From contig NHNK02000003.1 of NCBI GenBank assembly GCA_002173415.2, forward strand, positions 62,001 to 126,000: 64,000 nt of DNA, in the 5' to 3' direction. A model generated the notes under the pieces. That model was not told where the DNA came from, ran no database searches, and saw only the letters and a list, made by a program, of their open reading frames with translations. Shown in pieces: positions 19,600 through 28,026 of this stretch (position 1 is the stretch's first letter; every line of letters starts with the position of its first letter). A program made the position numbers and the translations under genes. This DNA is from Marinomonas agarivorans. GTDB taxonomy: Bacteria > Pseudomonadota > Gammaproteobacteria > Pseudomonadales > Marinomonadaceae.

Positions 19600-20073
19600 A
19601 TGCACACAATAAAAATAGACCAACGAAAATCAATGAAATTAGCCAGACAAACTAGAAACCAAAAAGGCTTTACTCTACTAGAACTTATGGTGGTGTTGGT
19701 CATTTTAGGTGCGCTAATCGGCTTGATTGCCCCTAATATTCTTGGGCGTTCGGATGATGCGAAAATTTCGGTTGCCAAAACGCAAATGAGTAACATCATT
19801 TCAGCGTTGAATTTTTATAAACTCGATAATGGTAATTACCCATCGACCGCCCAAGGTTTGGATGCACTGGTTACCAAACCGTCGGGTTTTCCTGAAGCAA
19901 AAAACTGGAAATCGGATGGCTACTTACCCAAAAAACCACTAGACCCTTGGGGGAATGAATTTATTTATATCAGCCCAGGTAGTGAAGGTGAGTTTGATTT
20001 ATTAACGCTGGGTAAAGATGGCCAAGAAGGTGGTGACGCCGACTCGGCCGATATTAGCAATAAAGACCTATAA
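19600..20073 (+). CDS. gspG: Type II secretion major pseudopilin
   Basis: Major pseudopilin. The prepilin site is QKG|FTLLELMVV with Gly at -1 and Glu at +5, and DPWGNEFIYISPG plus the Asp-rich C-terminal loop form the calcium site typical of GspG. The ATG at 19600 with AAGGAT upstream gives a 23-residue leader; ATG 19633 would give a shorter leader of the more usual size. The gap from gspF is 99 bases. Confidence 0.96.
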   Translation: MHTIKIDQRKSMKLARQTRNQKGFTLLELMVVLVILGALIGLIAPNILGRSDDAKISVAKTQMSNIISALNFYKLDNGNYPSTAQGLDALVTKPSGFPEAKNWKSDGYLPKKPLDPWGNEFIYISPGSEGEFDLLTLGKDGQEGGDADSADISNKDL

Positions 20074-20079
20074 CAAGCT

Positions 20080-20119
20080 CTATAAATCTGTAACAGGCCC
20101 TATAGATCTGTTACAGGCC
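20080..20119. repeat. 20-bp tandem duplication between gspG and gspH
   Basis: CTATAAATCTGTAACAGGCC (20080-20099) is followed directly by a second copy with two changes (20100-20119). It fills most of the gspG-gspH spacer. Confidence 0.85.
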
Positions 20120-20134
20120 AGATAGTCAAGAGGC

Positions 20135-20779
20135 ATGATATTGAGCAGAGTTCCGGTGCGAGAGTTACAAGTACAGCGAGAGTTACAAGTACAGCCGCAT
20201 GAAAGGCGCAACAACAAAACGGTGCTCGGCGCTTTTACCTTGCTAGAACTGCTGGTAGTACTCGCCATCATGGCAGGCTTACTTGGTCTTACCGTCTCGT
20301 TATACCGTACCGATGATGATAAACAGGCGTTATTGGAAGTAACACAAGAACTAAAACTGGTGCTCCAGCATAGAATTGACCAAAGCTGGCTAGATGGTGT
20401 GACCTATGGCTTGCAGGTAAAAAACGATACGGTTGTGTTGTACCAGTTGCAGGTACGCGATGGCCGCTGGTTAAGTAGCGATTATTTTTGGCAACCGCAA
20501 TTAGAGGCAGTGGCACTTCAACTACTAAGTGCGAGTGGCACGGATACAGGCCAAACCATACAAGACACTAGTGATAACAATGCAGAGCCTGATACGGCAA
20601 CGACAGAAACGGATAGCGAAAAAGAAGAGCAAATGGACATCGTATTTATGTCCAGTGGTGAATATACGGCCTTTCGTATCGAGCTTTCCCTTTCTACAGA
20701 GGCCACAGGCGCATTAAAACAAAAGCTGATTCTGCAAGGGGATGGCGTAAATGCTCTACAAATTATTGAAAACGAATAA
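20135..20779 (+). CDS. gspH: Type II secretion minor pseudopilin H
   Basis: Minor pseudopilin with the prepilin motif LGA|FTLLELLVVLA, then a single helix and a globular domain (LALIQ-like repeats of beta strands from about residue 70). Unusually the residue before the cleavage point is Ala, not Gly. The leader (33 residues) is long and contains a direct duplication RELQVQRELQVQ encoded by an 18-bp perfect tandem repeat at 20158-20193. A Glu/Thr-rich acidic segment lies at about residues 140-170. The start has AAGAGG only two bases upstream, so the TTG at 20141 is an alternative. Confidence 0.85.
   Translation: MILSRVPVRELQVQRELQVQPHERRNNKTVLGAFTLLELLVVLAIMAGLLGLTVSLYRTDDDKQALLEVTQELKLVLQHRIDQSWLDGVTYGLQVKNDTVVLYQLQVRDGRWLSSDYFWQPQLEAVALQLLSASGTDTGQTIQDTSDNNAEPDTATTETDSEKEEQMDIVFMSSGEYTAFRIELSLSTEATGALKQKLILQGDGVNALQIIENE
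20158..20193 (+). repeat. 18-bp perfect tandem repeat in gspH leader
   Basis: GCGAGAGTTACAAGTACA occurs twice in a row (20158-20175, 20176-20193), adding six residues to the leader peptide without changing the frame. Confidence 0.9.
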
Positions 20780-21155
20780 GGCATTTACCCTGATGGAAGT
20801 GCTTGTTGCCTTACTTATTTTGGCCTCCGTTGGCGTGGTGCTTGTGCAAGTAACCAGCCAAGCAACAGGGCAGGCTAGCTACTTGCAACGCAAAATGCTG
20901 GCGGTGTGGGTCGCTCAGGATCGAGTTACCCAACTTACTTATTTGGCAATGAACAATAAAACGGTAAATCTAGGTGATGAAGAAGTAGAGCAGGGGCACT
21001 TTGCGTTTCGTACACAAGCTACTTTGCTGCAAACAGTCGATGGTATCAGTACCATTGAAGTGGCTGTGTATCAGCCGCCGACCGCCGACGAATCAATGTA
21101 TCGTTTAAAAGGTTTTTTGGCCGCCGCAACAAAGACGCCACAAGCTGAGCCATAA
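20751..21155 (+). CDS. gspI: Type II secretion minor pseudopilin I
   Basis: 134 residues with prepilin motif TNKA|FTLMEVLVALLILA. As in gspH here, Ala replaces the usual Gly at -1. The conserved KMLAVWVAQDRVTQL is the family pattern for GspI (compare LAxWVADN). It overlaps the gspH end by 29 bases, so translation is probably coupled. GspI nucleates the GspI-J-K tip complex. Confidence 0.92.
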   Translation: MLYKLLKTNKAFTLMEVLVALLILASVGVVLVQVTSQATGQASYLQRKMLAVWVAQDRVTQLTYLAMNNKTVNLGDEEVEQGHFAFRTQATLLQTVDGISTIEVAVYQPPTADESMYRLKGFLAAATKTPQAEP

Positions 21156-21171
21156 TGGGTGAGACTCTAAT

Positions 21172-21846
21172 ATGAATCACCATCTTACACGCTTACCACC
21201 TTCTGTCAGCCAGCAGCATAAAGCCGGTTTTACTCTTATCGAGATGCTCGTGGTGGTCGCTATTTTGGGGTTTATTGGCATTGCCAGTTTTTCTATGTCT
21301 GGTACGGCAATTCAAGCAAGAACCGCCCTGACAGAACACGAAAAAACCATGTTCACCAGCATTCGGTTATGGCAGTGGCTCGAAAGAGACCTTGAGCAAA
21401 TAACAAGTCGATCGGTACGAAACGAGTTAGGAGAGCCTTTAGCTGCCTTATTTATGGCGCGCCAGCAGATACACTTCTCCAAAGCAGGGTGGGTAAATCC
21501 CCTAAAAAATAACCGCTCAGAATTACAACGTGTTGAATACCAGTTTGACCCTTTAGAACAAGAACTCAAACGCACTTTTTGGCCAGTGATGGATCGAGAT
21601 CAAGACACCTCAGCAACAGCACAAAGCTTTACTGGTGTCAGCGATTTTCGTTTGCAAGTTCTAGGGGCAAACGAGCAATGGCGTGATACTTGGCCGCCAG
21701 ATCAAAGCGCCTTGTTACTCGGCCAACAAGCCAGTCAAATACCCATGCCGCAGTTACTACGAGTAACCGTAGTCACCGACGCATTGGGAGAAGTGACACG
21801 ATTGTTTTTATTGCCTTCTTTCCCGTATCAACAGGATAGAGAATAA
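21172..21846 (+). CDS. gspJ: Type II secretion minor pseudopilin J
   Basis: 224 residues with the prepilin site HKAG|FTLIEMLVVVA (Gly -1, Glu +5). The motif LWQWLERDLEQITSRSVRNE matches the GspJ pattern ERDLxQ..RxVR. It forms the pseudopilus tip with GspI and GspK. Located 16 bases after gspI. Confidence 0.93.
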   Translation: MNHHLTRLPPSVSQQHKAGFTLIEMLVVVAILGFIGIASFSMSGTAIQARTALTEHEKTMFTSIRLWQWLERDLEQITSRSVRNELGEPLAALFMARQQIHFSKAGWVNPLKNNRSELQRVEYQFDPLEQELKRTFWPVMDRDQDTSATAQSFTGVSDFRLQVLGANEQWRDTWPPDQSALLLGQQASQIPMPQLLRVTVVTDALGEVTRLFLLPSFPYQQDRE

Positions 21847-21899
21847 AGGTGATTAAAGGTGATGATGCTTAAAGGTGAGAGCGATTAAAGGTAATGGTT

Positions 21900-22877
21900 A
21901 TGCGTGAGCGAATACAGAATAAAGGCGTAGCACTTATCATGGCGCTTATGGTGTTTGCGCTAATCGCTGCCGTTTCTGCCACCATCATGAGTCAATTAGC
22001 ACGGGAACGCAGTTTAATTAGCCAACTGCAAGAAACGGCAATTTTAAAACAACAACTGCTCGGCGGTGAGGCATGGGCCAGAGCCACGTTTACCGGTATG
22101 GAAAACAGTACGCTACCCTCAGCAAGTGAAGCACCACTCATTCTAAAAAAGCAGTCGTTTAATCTAGATAACGAAGACGACTCTATGTCTGTTATCATGA
22201 TTGATCGACAAAACTGCTACAACCTCAATCGCCTAGCAGATGAGGAACTGAGTGAGCAAGCCTTGCAAGAAGTCGAGCGTTTACTGACAGAAATAGGCCT
22301 TGATAAAACCTTAGCAGAGCAACTAAAAGATTGGGTCGATGCGGATCAGAACATAACTGGCAATACTGGCCATGAAGACGAATTCTACCAAGGTTTAACA
22401 CCCAGCTTTCGCACCGCAGACAGCCACTTTATTGCCGAAACTGAACTAAAACTCTTACAGTTTACCGATAAAACCATCACAACATTGCTCTCGCATTTTT
22501 GTTTTTGGCCGCAAGATATTGGCATTAACATTAATCGCGTTTCCACTCAAATAATAAAAAGTATGTTACCTGGGTTAGATGCGGCAAAAGAAAGCGCATT
22601 ATTAGCGCAAATCACTACAGGCGGTTTTAGCTCGCTGTCTGACTTTATTAACCATGATAGCGTCAGTGGTATTACACTGAATGAAGAAGATTGGCGCCTT
22701 GATCTGGCATTGGTGGATGTCTTTGTGGATGTTACGCTAGGGGGGCGCTCTATGTTTTTACACAGTAAGTTATACAAACAGGATTCTGGTTCAGTAGTCA
22801 GTTATTATCGAGCCTATGGCCCGAATCAACAGCTTCAGAAATGGTTTGGTCTTACATTGAAGACGACCTCTAAATAG
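21900..22877 (+). CDS. gspK: Type II secretion minor pseudopilin K
   Basis: The large minor pseudopilin, 325 residues. Prepilin site NKG|VALIMALMVFALIAA, which lacks Glu +5 as GspK normally does. Conserved DRQNCYNLNRLADEE and the ending GLTLKT also support it. The ATG at 21900 is preferred to the one at 21894 because AAAGGT lies seven bases before it. Before the gene, the 50 bases from 21843 hold four AAAGGTGA/AAAGGTAA copies that each look like a ribosome site. Confidence 0.93.
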   Translation: MRERIQNKGVALIMALMVFALIAAVSATIMSQLARERSLISQLQETAILKQQLLGGEAWARATFTGMENSTLPSASEAPLILKKQSFNLDNEDDSMSVIMIDRQNCYNLNRLADEELSEQALQEVERLLTEIGLDKTLAEQLKDWVDADQNITGNTGHEDEFYQGLTPSFRTADSHFIAETELKLLQFTDKTITTLLSHFCFWPQDIGININRVSTQIIKSMLPGLDAAKESALLAQITTGGFSSLSDFINHDSVSGITLNEEDWRLDLALVDVFVDVTLGGRSMFLHSKLYKQDSGSVVSYYRAYGPNQQLQKWFGLTLKTTSK

Positions 22878-22904
22878 ACAAAGGAAAACACCACGGAATA
22901 AACC

Positions 22905-24332
22905 ATGAATCGATTATTTATTCGTCTGACAGAAAGGATCAATCAAGGGACCAGTCCAACAGAAGCGGCTTCTTTGGAACATGATGACTCCTTGGAAAGT
23001 GCATCTCAAGACATTCCCTTGAAAGAAAGTGCCTTGAAAGAAAGTGCCTTGAAAAAAAGCGCCTTGAAAAAAAGTGTCTTACAAGAAAGCACCTCTTTTC
23101 AGAATCAAGTATCTCTGGAAAACCAGCTATCTTGGCTGCTATGGTCAAACGAAGGTAAACGCCTCGGCAGTGGTGCCAATATCAGTTCACAAGATTTACG
23201 TCATTATTTGGCCGACAAAGGCTTCGACTATGACGATGTGGTATTTTTTCCCCCAGAACATCGTATTCAAACGCGACAATTGGTGCTAACTAAAGGCCAG
23301 CATCGTCATATTGATAAAATTGCGCCTTACCTTTTAGAAGAATTTTTCGCTCAACCACCCGAAGAACTGCATTTAACCCTATTGAATAAAGGTAAACAGT
23401 CCGTATGGGTGAGTGCCGTCGCCAAAACACATATGGACGCTTGGTTATCGGCTCTGCATTTAATGGGCTGGCAAAGTCCAACTATTTTGCCAGTTGCAAG
23501 CCTATTACCATTTTGGCCTGAGCAAGAAGATGACACCGCACTGTTATTTGTTGCGCCAACAGAGGGCTACCTCCTAAAAGACGAAGGGTGCGTTACCTAT
23601 GTGCCACAAGAATTAGCGCCACAATTGCCTAAACGCGAACGTTACCAAGTGTGCTCAGCCCAAGAGCAATTTGACGCCTTACCCTTAACAGGGGAGAAGC
23701 TCGCCCTAACCCAATGGTCAACACATAATCCAGATGAAAGTGCATTAGTGGCACTCGCCAAGGTGATTGATAACAGCAAGCCTGCCTTGGCCGGCAACTT
23801 GTGCCATGGGGCTTATCAACAGAAAACGAGTAAAAAAAATAACCATTCTGCTTGGTGGTGGGTAGCGGCACTATTCTGCTTTTGTGTCGGCGCAGAGATT
23901 TTTTTAACAATAAAAAACACCTCAGCATTGAATCAACAAGCAGAGCAAATCACCACTATTAGCCGTGAGGAATTTCTAAAACTCGTGCCAGATGAAGGGC
24001 GAGTTTTCCACCTGCAACGGCAAATACAAAGCCGTATTCAAAGAGCAAAGCAAGGGCAAAGTCAGAACAATGCGGTGAACATTTATGAAATCATGGCGAC
24101 GATAGATCAAGTTCGTAACCAATTAAATCAGCAGGTGAATGGGGGGCACCGCATTATTCGTTTTGACTTTGCGAGTAATACGGTGCGTCTTGATTGGCAA
24201 GCCCAAGAAAGAGAAACATTAGATCAATTGCGCACCTCGCTACAAAAAAGCAGCTTGAATGCGCTTATGGAACAAGTGGCAAAACGTGGTGAAGGGTATG
24301 TTGCTTCCATTAAAATTACGATAGGGGGCTAG
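22905..24332 (+). CDS. gspL: Type II secretion protein L
   Basis: A 475-residue bitopic protein: cytoplasmic actin-like domain (about residues 65-280), one membrane helix (WWWVAALFCFCVGAEIFL, about 322-340) and a periplasmic ferredoxin-like domain. GspL recruits GspE. It has an unusual N-terminal extension of roughly 65 residues before the conserved start (QLSWLLWSNEGK), containing five ALKES/ALKKS-type repeats. Confidence 0.9.
   Translation: MNRLFIRLTERINQGTSPTEAASLEHDDSLESASQDIPLKESALKESALKKSALKKSVLQESTSFQNQVSLENQLSWLLWSNEGKRLGSGANISSQDLRHYLADKGFDYDDVVFFPPEHRIQTRQLVLTKGQHRHIDKIAPYLLEEFFAQPPEELHLTLLNKGKQSVWVSAVAKTHMDAWLSALHLMGWQSPTILPVASLLPFWPEQEDDTALLFVAPTEGYLLKDEGCVTYVPQELAPQLPKRERYQVCSAQEQFDALPLTGEKLALTQWSTHNPDESALVALAKVIDNSKPALAGNLCHGAYQQKTSKKNNHSAWWWVAALFCFCVGAEIFLTIKNTSALNQQAEQITTISREEFLKLVPDEGRVFHLQRQIQSRIQRAKQGQSQNNAVNIYEIMATIDQVRNQLNQQVNGGHRIIRFDFASNTVRLDWQAQERETLDQLRTSLQKSSLNALMEQVAKRGEGYVASIKITIGG
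23019..23093 (+). repeat. 15-bp repeat x5 in gspL
   Basis: Five consecutive 15-bp units beginning TTGAAAGAAAGTGCC; units 1-2 identical, 3-4 nearly so, unit 5 diverged. They encode (L)KESA / (L)KKSA steps, probably a helical charged linker. Being a multiple of three, copy changes keep the frame. Confidence 0.9.
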
Positions 24333-24335
24333 GCC

Positions 24336-24872
24336 ATGAATTTTTCAACCCATCAAGTCAAAAGCAAAGTACGTGAGCAAGTAAAAAACAGCACTGAACT
24401 ACAAAAATTACAACAGAAGTACCAAGCCCTGAGCCAGCGGGAACGGCTTTTACTATGGCTAATGGCAGGGTTGCTAATAGTGTATGTACTCTATGGTTTT
24501 ATTTGGTCACCGTTAAAGCAAAGTGAAATGGCTGCACAGCAGCAGCTCGACAATGCCCATAAAACCTACCAACTGCTAGCACAAAACGCACAATTGATTG
24601 CCTCAACCCAGCAAAATAATGGCACATTACAAGATCGTTCAGCACAAGAACTGCAATCTTTCATGACAGGCCTCATGCGCCAACACAAGGTGGTTGCCCA
24701 ACGTTTTAACCTTGAAGGCGATAGTCGCTTGCAAATTTGGGTAGAAAACACCTCTTACGCGACGATTGCCAAACTATTTTCTGCTATGGCGCAAAATAAA
24801 GTCGCCATATACAACCTGCAATTGATCAGTCGCCAAGCTGGTATGGTTGATATGCGCCTGACACTGGATTAG
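24336..24872 (+). CDS. gspM: Type II secretion protein M
   Basis: 178 residues: short cytoplasmic part, one membrane helix (LLLWLMAGLLIVYVLYGFIW, about 38-58), coiled coil and a small periplasmic domain, as in GspM, the partner of GspL. It begins three bases after gspL. Last gene of the operon; the prepilin peptidase gspO is not here, so a PilD elsewhere in the genome must process the pseudopilins. Confidence 0.9.
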   Translation: MNFSTHQVKSKVREQVKNSTELQKLQQKYQALSQRERLLLWLMAGLLIVYVLYGFIWSPLKQSEMAAQQQLDNAHKTYQLLAQNAQLIASTQQNNGTLQDRSAQELQSFMTGLMRQHKVVAQRFNLEGDSRLQIWVENTSYATIAKLFSAMAQNKVAIYNLQLISRQAGMVDMRLTLD

Positions 24873-24920
24873 CAATTCCCTTTTGTCATTAGACATTTTG
24901 TATAAGTTAACTTGTCATAT

Positions 24921-24936
24921 TTACTGAGTACAGTAA
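24921..24936. promoter_or_regulatory. Short inverted repeat before the secreted hydrolase
   Basis: TTACTG and CAGTAA flank a four-base centre, about 60 bases before the hydrolase start and 50 after gspM. It could be an operator; no known site was recognised. Confidence 0.25.
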
Positions 24937-24998
24937 GCAAGCCAGATGGATATCTCGCAAGGAAAACGTCTCAATACATAAAATGATAGGAGAGTCAT

Positions 24999-26345
24999 AT
25001 GAAACGATTATTGAACAGCGCTGCTATAGTGGGATTAATGGTGAGTACCACTTTGATGGCCGGTAACCGCATTGATCAAGTGCGTCCAGACGCACCGGAG
25101 TTAGCGCCTTATGGTGAGCACACTATTGGCGTTCGAACGATCACGGTCACTAACCCAAATCAAATTGATATTGTGAATATTGACACCGACCCAAACACCC
25201 CACACCCGCGTTATGATAGAGAGTTAACTCTGGAAGTCTGGTATCCAGCAGAGCTACCTTACGATGCAAATTACTACAAAAAGCATTATCAGAAAAAAAG
25301 ACGTTATAAGAATGTTTACCTAAGAGACGGTGAAACGAAGGTAACGTTAAGAGGAAAAGCCGTTCGTAATGCGCAGCCAAACGTATTTGATGGCCCTTAT
25401 CCCTTGATTATTATTTCGCATGGCTACCCGGGTAACCGTTTTTTATTGAGTCATCTGGCTGAAAATTTGGCCTCAAAAGGCTATGTTGTCGCCGCTATCG
25501 ATCACAAAGACAGTACTTACCGTGATCAATCTGCTTTTGGTAGCACATTGGTAAACCGTCCTCTTGATCAAATGTTTGTTCTTAATGAAATGGCACGTTT
25601 TCATAATGAGGCGAATCACTTTTTGGCAGGCATAGTGGATACCGATAACACGGGTTTAATCGGTTACTCTATGGGTGGATATGGCGCTTTGATTTCTGCG
25701 GGTGCCGGTGTTACGCAACAAAGTGTTAATTACCCTTGGGGCGCGGCCGATGGTACATTAGGCATTCACTTAGCAGGTAGTCAAACCCACGAAGACTTGA
25801 TTGATCCACGTTTAAAAGCGGTGATTGCCATTGGTCCTTGGGGGAAAAACTTCTTTTTCTGGGATCAAGTAGGCTTATCTGGCATCGAAATTCCAATGCT
25901 TTATATTGCTGGGTCCGATGACGATGTTTCGGGGTACGATAACGGTGTAAAAGCTATTTTTGATGAAAGTATGGGTACGGATCGTTATCTGTTGACGTTT
26001 CAATTCGCAAATCATAATGCCGCCGCGCCTATGCCAGCGCCGAAAGAGTCTTGGAAAGTCTCTGATTCATTAGGCTATGCGCCGTTCGATCATTATGCTG
26101 ATCCAGTATGGGATACGGTGCGAATGAACAATATTGCCCAGCATTTCGCCACGGCATTTATGGGGTTGTATATTAAGCAAGAGTTGGACAAAGCCCCATA
26201 TTTTGATCTAGTCGAAAACTCAGGTGATGGGGTGTATTCCGTCGATAGTAATGGTAACCCAACTGCGGATCATACTTATTGGAGAGGCTTTCAGGATAGA
26301 ACCGCAAAAGGCCTGAAAATGGAATTTAAAGCAAAAAATCAATAG
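24999..26345 (+). CDS. Secreted alpha/beta hydrolase
   Basis: A 448-residue protein with a signal peptide (about residues 1-21, ending LMAG). The nucleophile elbow is GYSMGG, the oxyanion strand PLIIISHGYPG, and the Asp/His region around GSDDDVSG and FQFANHNAA. The fold resembles the dienelactone-hydrolase or platelet-activating-factor acetylhydrolase groups, acting on an ester or lactone. A strong AGGAGAG ribosome site precedes the ATG. It lies 126 bases after gspM on the same strand, so it is a plausible substrate of the secretion system; that link is only positional. Confidence 0.75.
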   Translation: MKRLLNSAAIVGLMVSTTLMAGNRIDQVRPDAPELAPYGEHTIGVRTITVTNPNQIDIVNIDTDPNTPHPRYDRELTLEVWYPAELPYDANYYKKHYQKKRRYKNVYLRDGETKVTLRGKAVRNAQPNVFDGPYPLIIISHGYPGNRFLLSHLAENLASKGYVVAAIDHKDSTYRDQSAFGSTLVNRPLDQMFVLNEMARFHNEANHFLAGIVDTDNTGLIGYSMGGYGALISAGAGVTQQSVNYPWGAADGTLGIHLAGSQTHEDLIDPRLKAVIAIGPWGKNFFFWDQVGLSGIEIPMLYIAGSDDDVSGYDNGVKAIFDESMGTDRYLLTFQFANHNAAAPMPAPKESWKVSDSLGYAPFDHYADPVWDTVRMNNIAQHFATAFMGLYIKQELDKAPYFDLVENSGDGVYSVDSNGNPTADHTYWRGFQDRTAKGLKMEFKAKNQ

Positions 26346-26412
26346 AAGGGTTTCTAACTAAAACATCTCTACATACAAGATCTTTGCATAAAAGATTGCT
26401 AGAAGATGAATT

Positions 26413-26448
26413 AAGAAAGGCGTATTCACAATCGAATACGCCTTTCTT
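26413..26448. terminator. Bidirectional terminator
   Basis: A perfect 15-bp stem: AAGAAAGGCGTATTC (26413-26427) with GAATACGCCTTTCTT (26434-26448) and a six-base loop. It separates the convergent hydrolase and AhpD-like genes and can end both transcripts. Confidence 0.85.
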
Positions 26449-26464
26449 ATAGAAAAGAGTTCTA

Positions 26465-26920
26465 CTAATTGGCTTGATAACTGCCCGCTTCAAAGCCAAA
26501 GGATTTAGCAATGCGATTCCATGCATTCATTTGTGTGATGATCATGGTTAGGTTAGCGATATCGGCTTTTGAGTAAAACTGGCTTAGGGCGTTAAAGGCT
26601 TCATCTTGTTCTGTGGTGCTGTTCTTTAATAATGTGAGTGATTTTGCCCACGCTAATACAGCTCTTTCTTTTTCCGTGTAGTAACTGGTCTCTTCCCATA
26701 CTAAGACAGAGTACAGACGTTGCTCTTTCTCATTGGCGCGTAATGCTTCTTTTGTGTGCATATCAATGCAATAAGCACAACCATTTAATTGAGAAATATA
26801 AACTCGTAATAAACCCAATTGAGCGGCTGAGAGTACAGATAAGGTGCCTAGATAGTTTTCTGTCGCCATCATGGTTGTCATAAAATCAGCGGGAATTTCG
26901 GCAAAAGTAATACGTGACAT
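26465..26920 (-). CDS. AhpD-like carboxymuconolactone decarboxylase family protein
   Basis: Start at 26920 (GAGG seven bases upstream) gives 151 residues. The CAYCIDMHTKEAL motif (CxxC followed by His) is the redox-active centre of the alkylhydroperoxidase AhpD-like family. The likely role is peroxide or thiol-disulphide chemistry; the substrate is unknown. Divergent from a LysR-type regulator with a 148-base spacer that carries inverted repeats, so the regulator probably controls it. Confidence 0.85.
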   Translation of the reverse strand: MSRITFAEIPADFMTTMMATENYLGTLSVLSAAQLGLLRVYISQLNGCAYCIDMHTKEALRANEKEQRLYSVLVWEETSYYTEKERAVLAWAKSLTLLKNSTTEQDEAFNALSQFYSKADIANLTMIITQMNAWNRIAKSFGFEAGSYQAN

Positions 26921-26960
26921 AAATAAACCTCGTTGTTGGTAATGAATGCAATTAGTATAT

Positions 26961-27048
26961 TTTTGCAATTACTGCTTTTGAATATGGCTTTTAACTGGTT
27001 CTTTTTTGCGTAAATTGCAAAAGTTAGTTAATACTTATGACAAGTATT
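26961..27048. promoter_or_regulatory. Inverted repeats between AhpD-like gene and lysR-type gene
   Basis: TTTTGCAATT (26961-26970) and AATTGCAAAA (27013-27022) are perfect complements 42 bases apart. A second dyad AATACTT-N5-AAGTATT (27030-27048) fits the T-N11-A form of LysR-regulator sites and lies 20 bases before the regulator start. Confidence 0.45.
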
Positions 27049-27068
27049 ACCAAAGCCAGAGGAATGCA

Positions 27069-27959
27069 ATGCTAAATAACATGCGAGTCTTTACTAAGGT
27101 TGTGGAACTAGGGAGCTTTTCGAAAGCGGCAATGGTACTGGATATGGCACCGTCTTCTGTTGCCCGCACGATTGACGCATTAGAAGATGAGTTGGCCGTG
27201 ACGTTACTGAAACGCAGTACACGGCAATTGACATTAACCGATAAAGGTCAGCGCTTTTTAACAGGGGCAACGGAGATTTTGGCAAATGCAGATGCCCTGT
27301 TTGCTGCCTTACAAGATGATCATCAAACCCCAAAAGGGCACTTGCGTATTTCGGTACTGGAAACCTTTGGGCGATTGCAGATAGCACCGCTGTTATCCGA
27401 ATTTATGTGCCTTTACCCAGAGGTGATACTGGATGTTGAGTTAGAAAATAGGTTGATGGATATTGTGGGAGAAAACATTGATATCGCTATTCGCATTGGG
27501 AAACCACAAGATTCAAACCTACGCGCGAGAACCTTAATTTCGAACCACACGGTTGTTTGTGCCACGCCTGATTATTTTGCGAAACATGGTATGCCAGAGC
27601 ATCCAAACGATTTAGAAAAACATAATTGTTTACTGCTTAATCGCAATCGACAAAGTGTCTTTTGGTATTTTAATGACGCTAAGGTGCATGTAACAGGGAG
27701 CTTGCACTCCAAAGGCGGGACGCCTTTACTGGAAGCCGCGTTACAAGGCAGTGGTATTGTGCAATTACCTCGTTGGATGGTTACTAGCTATTTGGTTCAA
27801 GGGCAACTACAGCAATGTTTGCCTGATTATGACAGTGCATTGCAGCAAGGCTCTAGTGGCTATGTTTATGCGGTCTATAGCAAGACCTCATACCCCAATC
27901 CACTCATCCGATTGTTTATTGATTTTTTGCTCGTTAGGCTAAAATCAGATTCTGTATAA
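27069..27959 (+). CDS. LysR-family transcriptional regulator
   Basis: From ATG 27069 (AGAGGA five bases upstream) the protein is 296 residues, the usual LysR length. N-terminal winged helix (MRVFTKVVELGSFSKAAMVL, SSVARTIDALEDELAVTLL) and a C-terminal effector domain. An upstream TTG would add 21 unconserved residues. Closest in look to the CrgA/YafC group (RSTRQLTLTDKG). Its likely target is the divergent AhpD-like gene and itself. Confidence 0.9.
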   Translation: MLNNMRVFTKVVELGSFSKAAMVLDMAPSSVARTIDALEDELAVTLLKRSTRQLTLTDKGQRFLTGATEILANADALFAALQDDHQTPKGHLRISVLETFGRLQIAPLLSEFMCLYPEVILDVELENRLMDIVGENIDIAIRIGKPQDSNLRARTLISNHTVVCATPDYFAKHGMPEHPNDLEKHNCLLLNRNRQSVFWYFNDAKVHVTGSLHSKGGTPLLEAALQGSGIVQLPRWMVTSYLVQGQLQQCLPDYDSALQQGSSGYVYAVYSKTSYPNPLIRLFIDFLLVRLKSDSV

Positions 27960-28026
27960 GGTGTCGCTTTATCAATAAAATCGAATCAAGTAGAATCAAA
28001 AAATACTTAATTTTTAATGGTTTACT

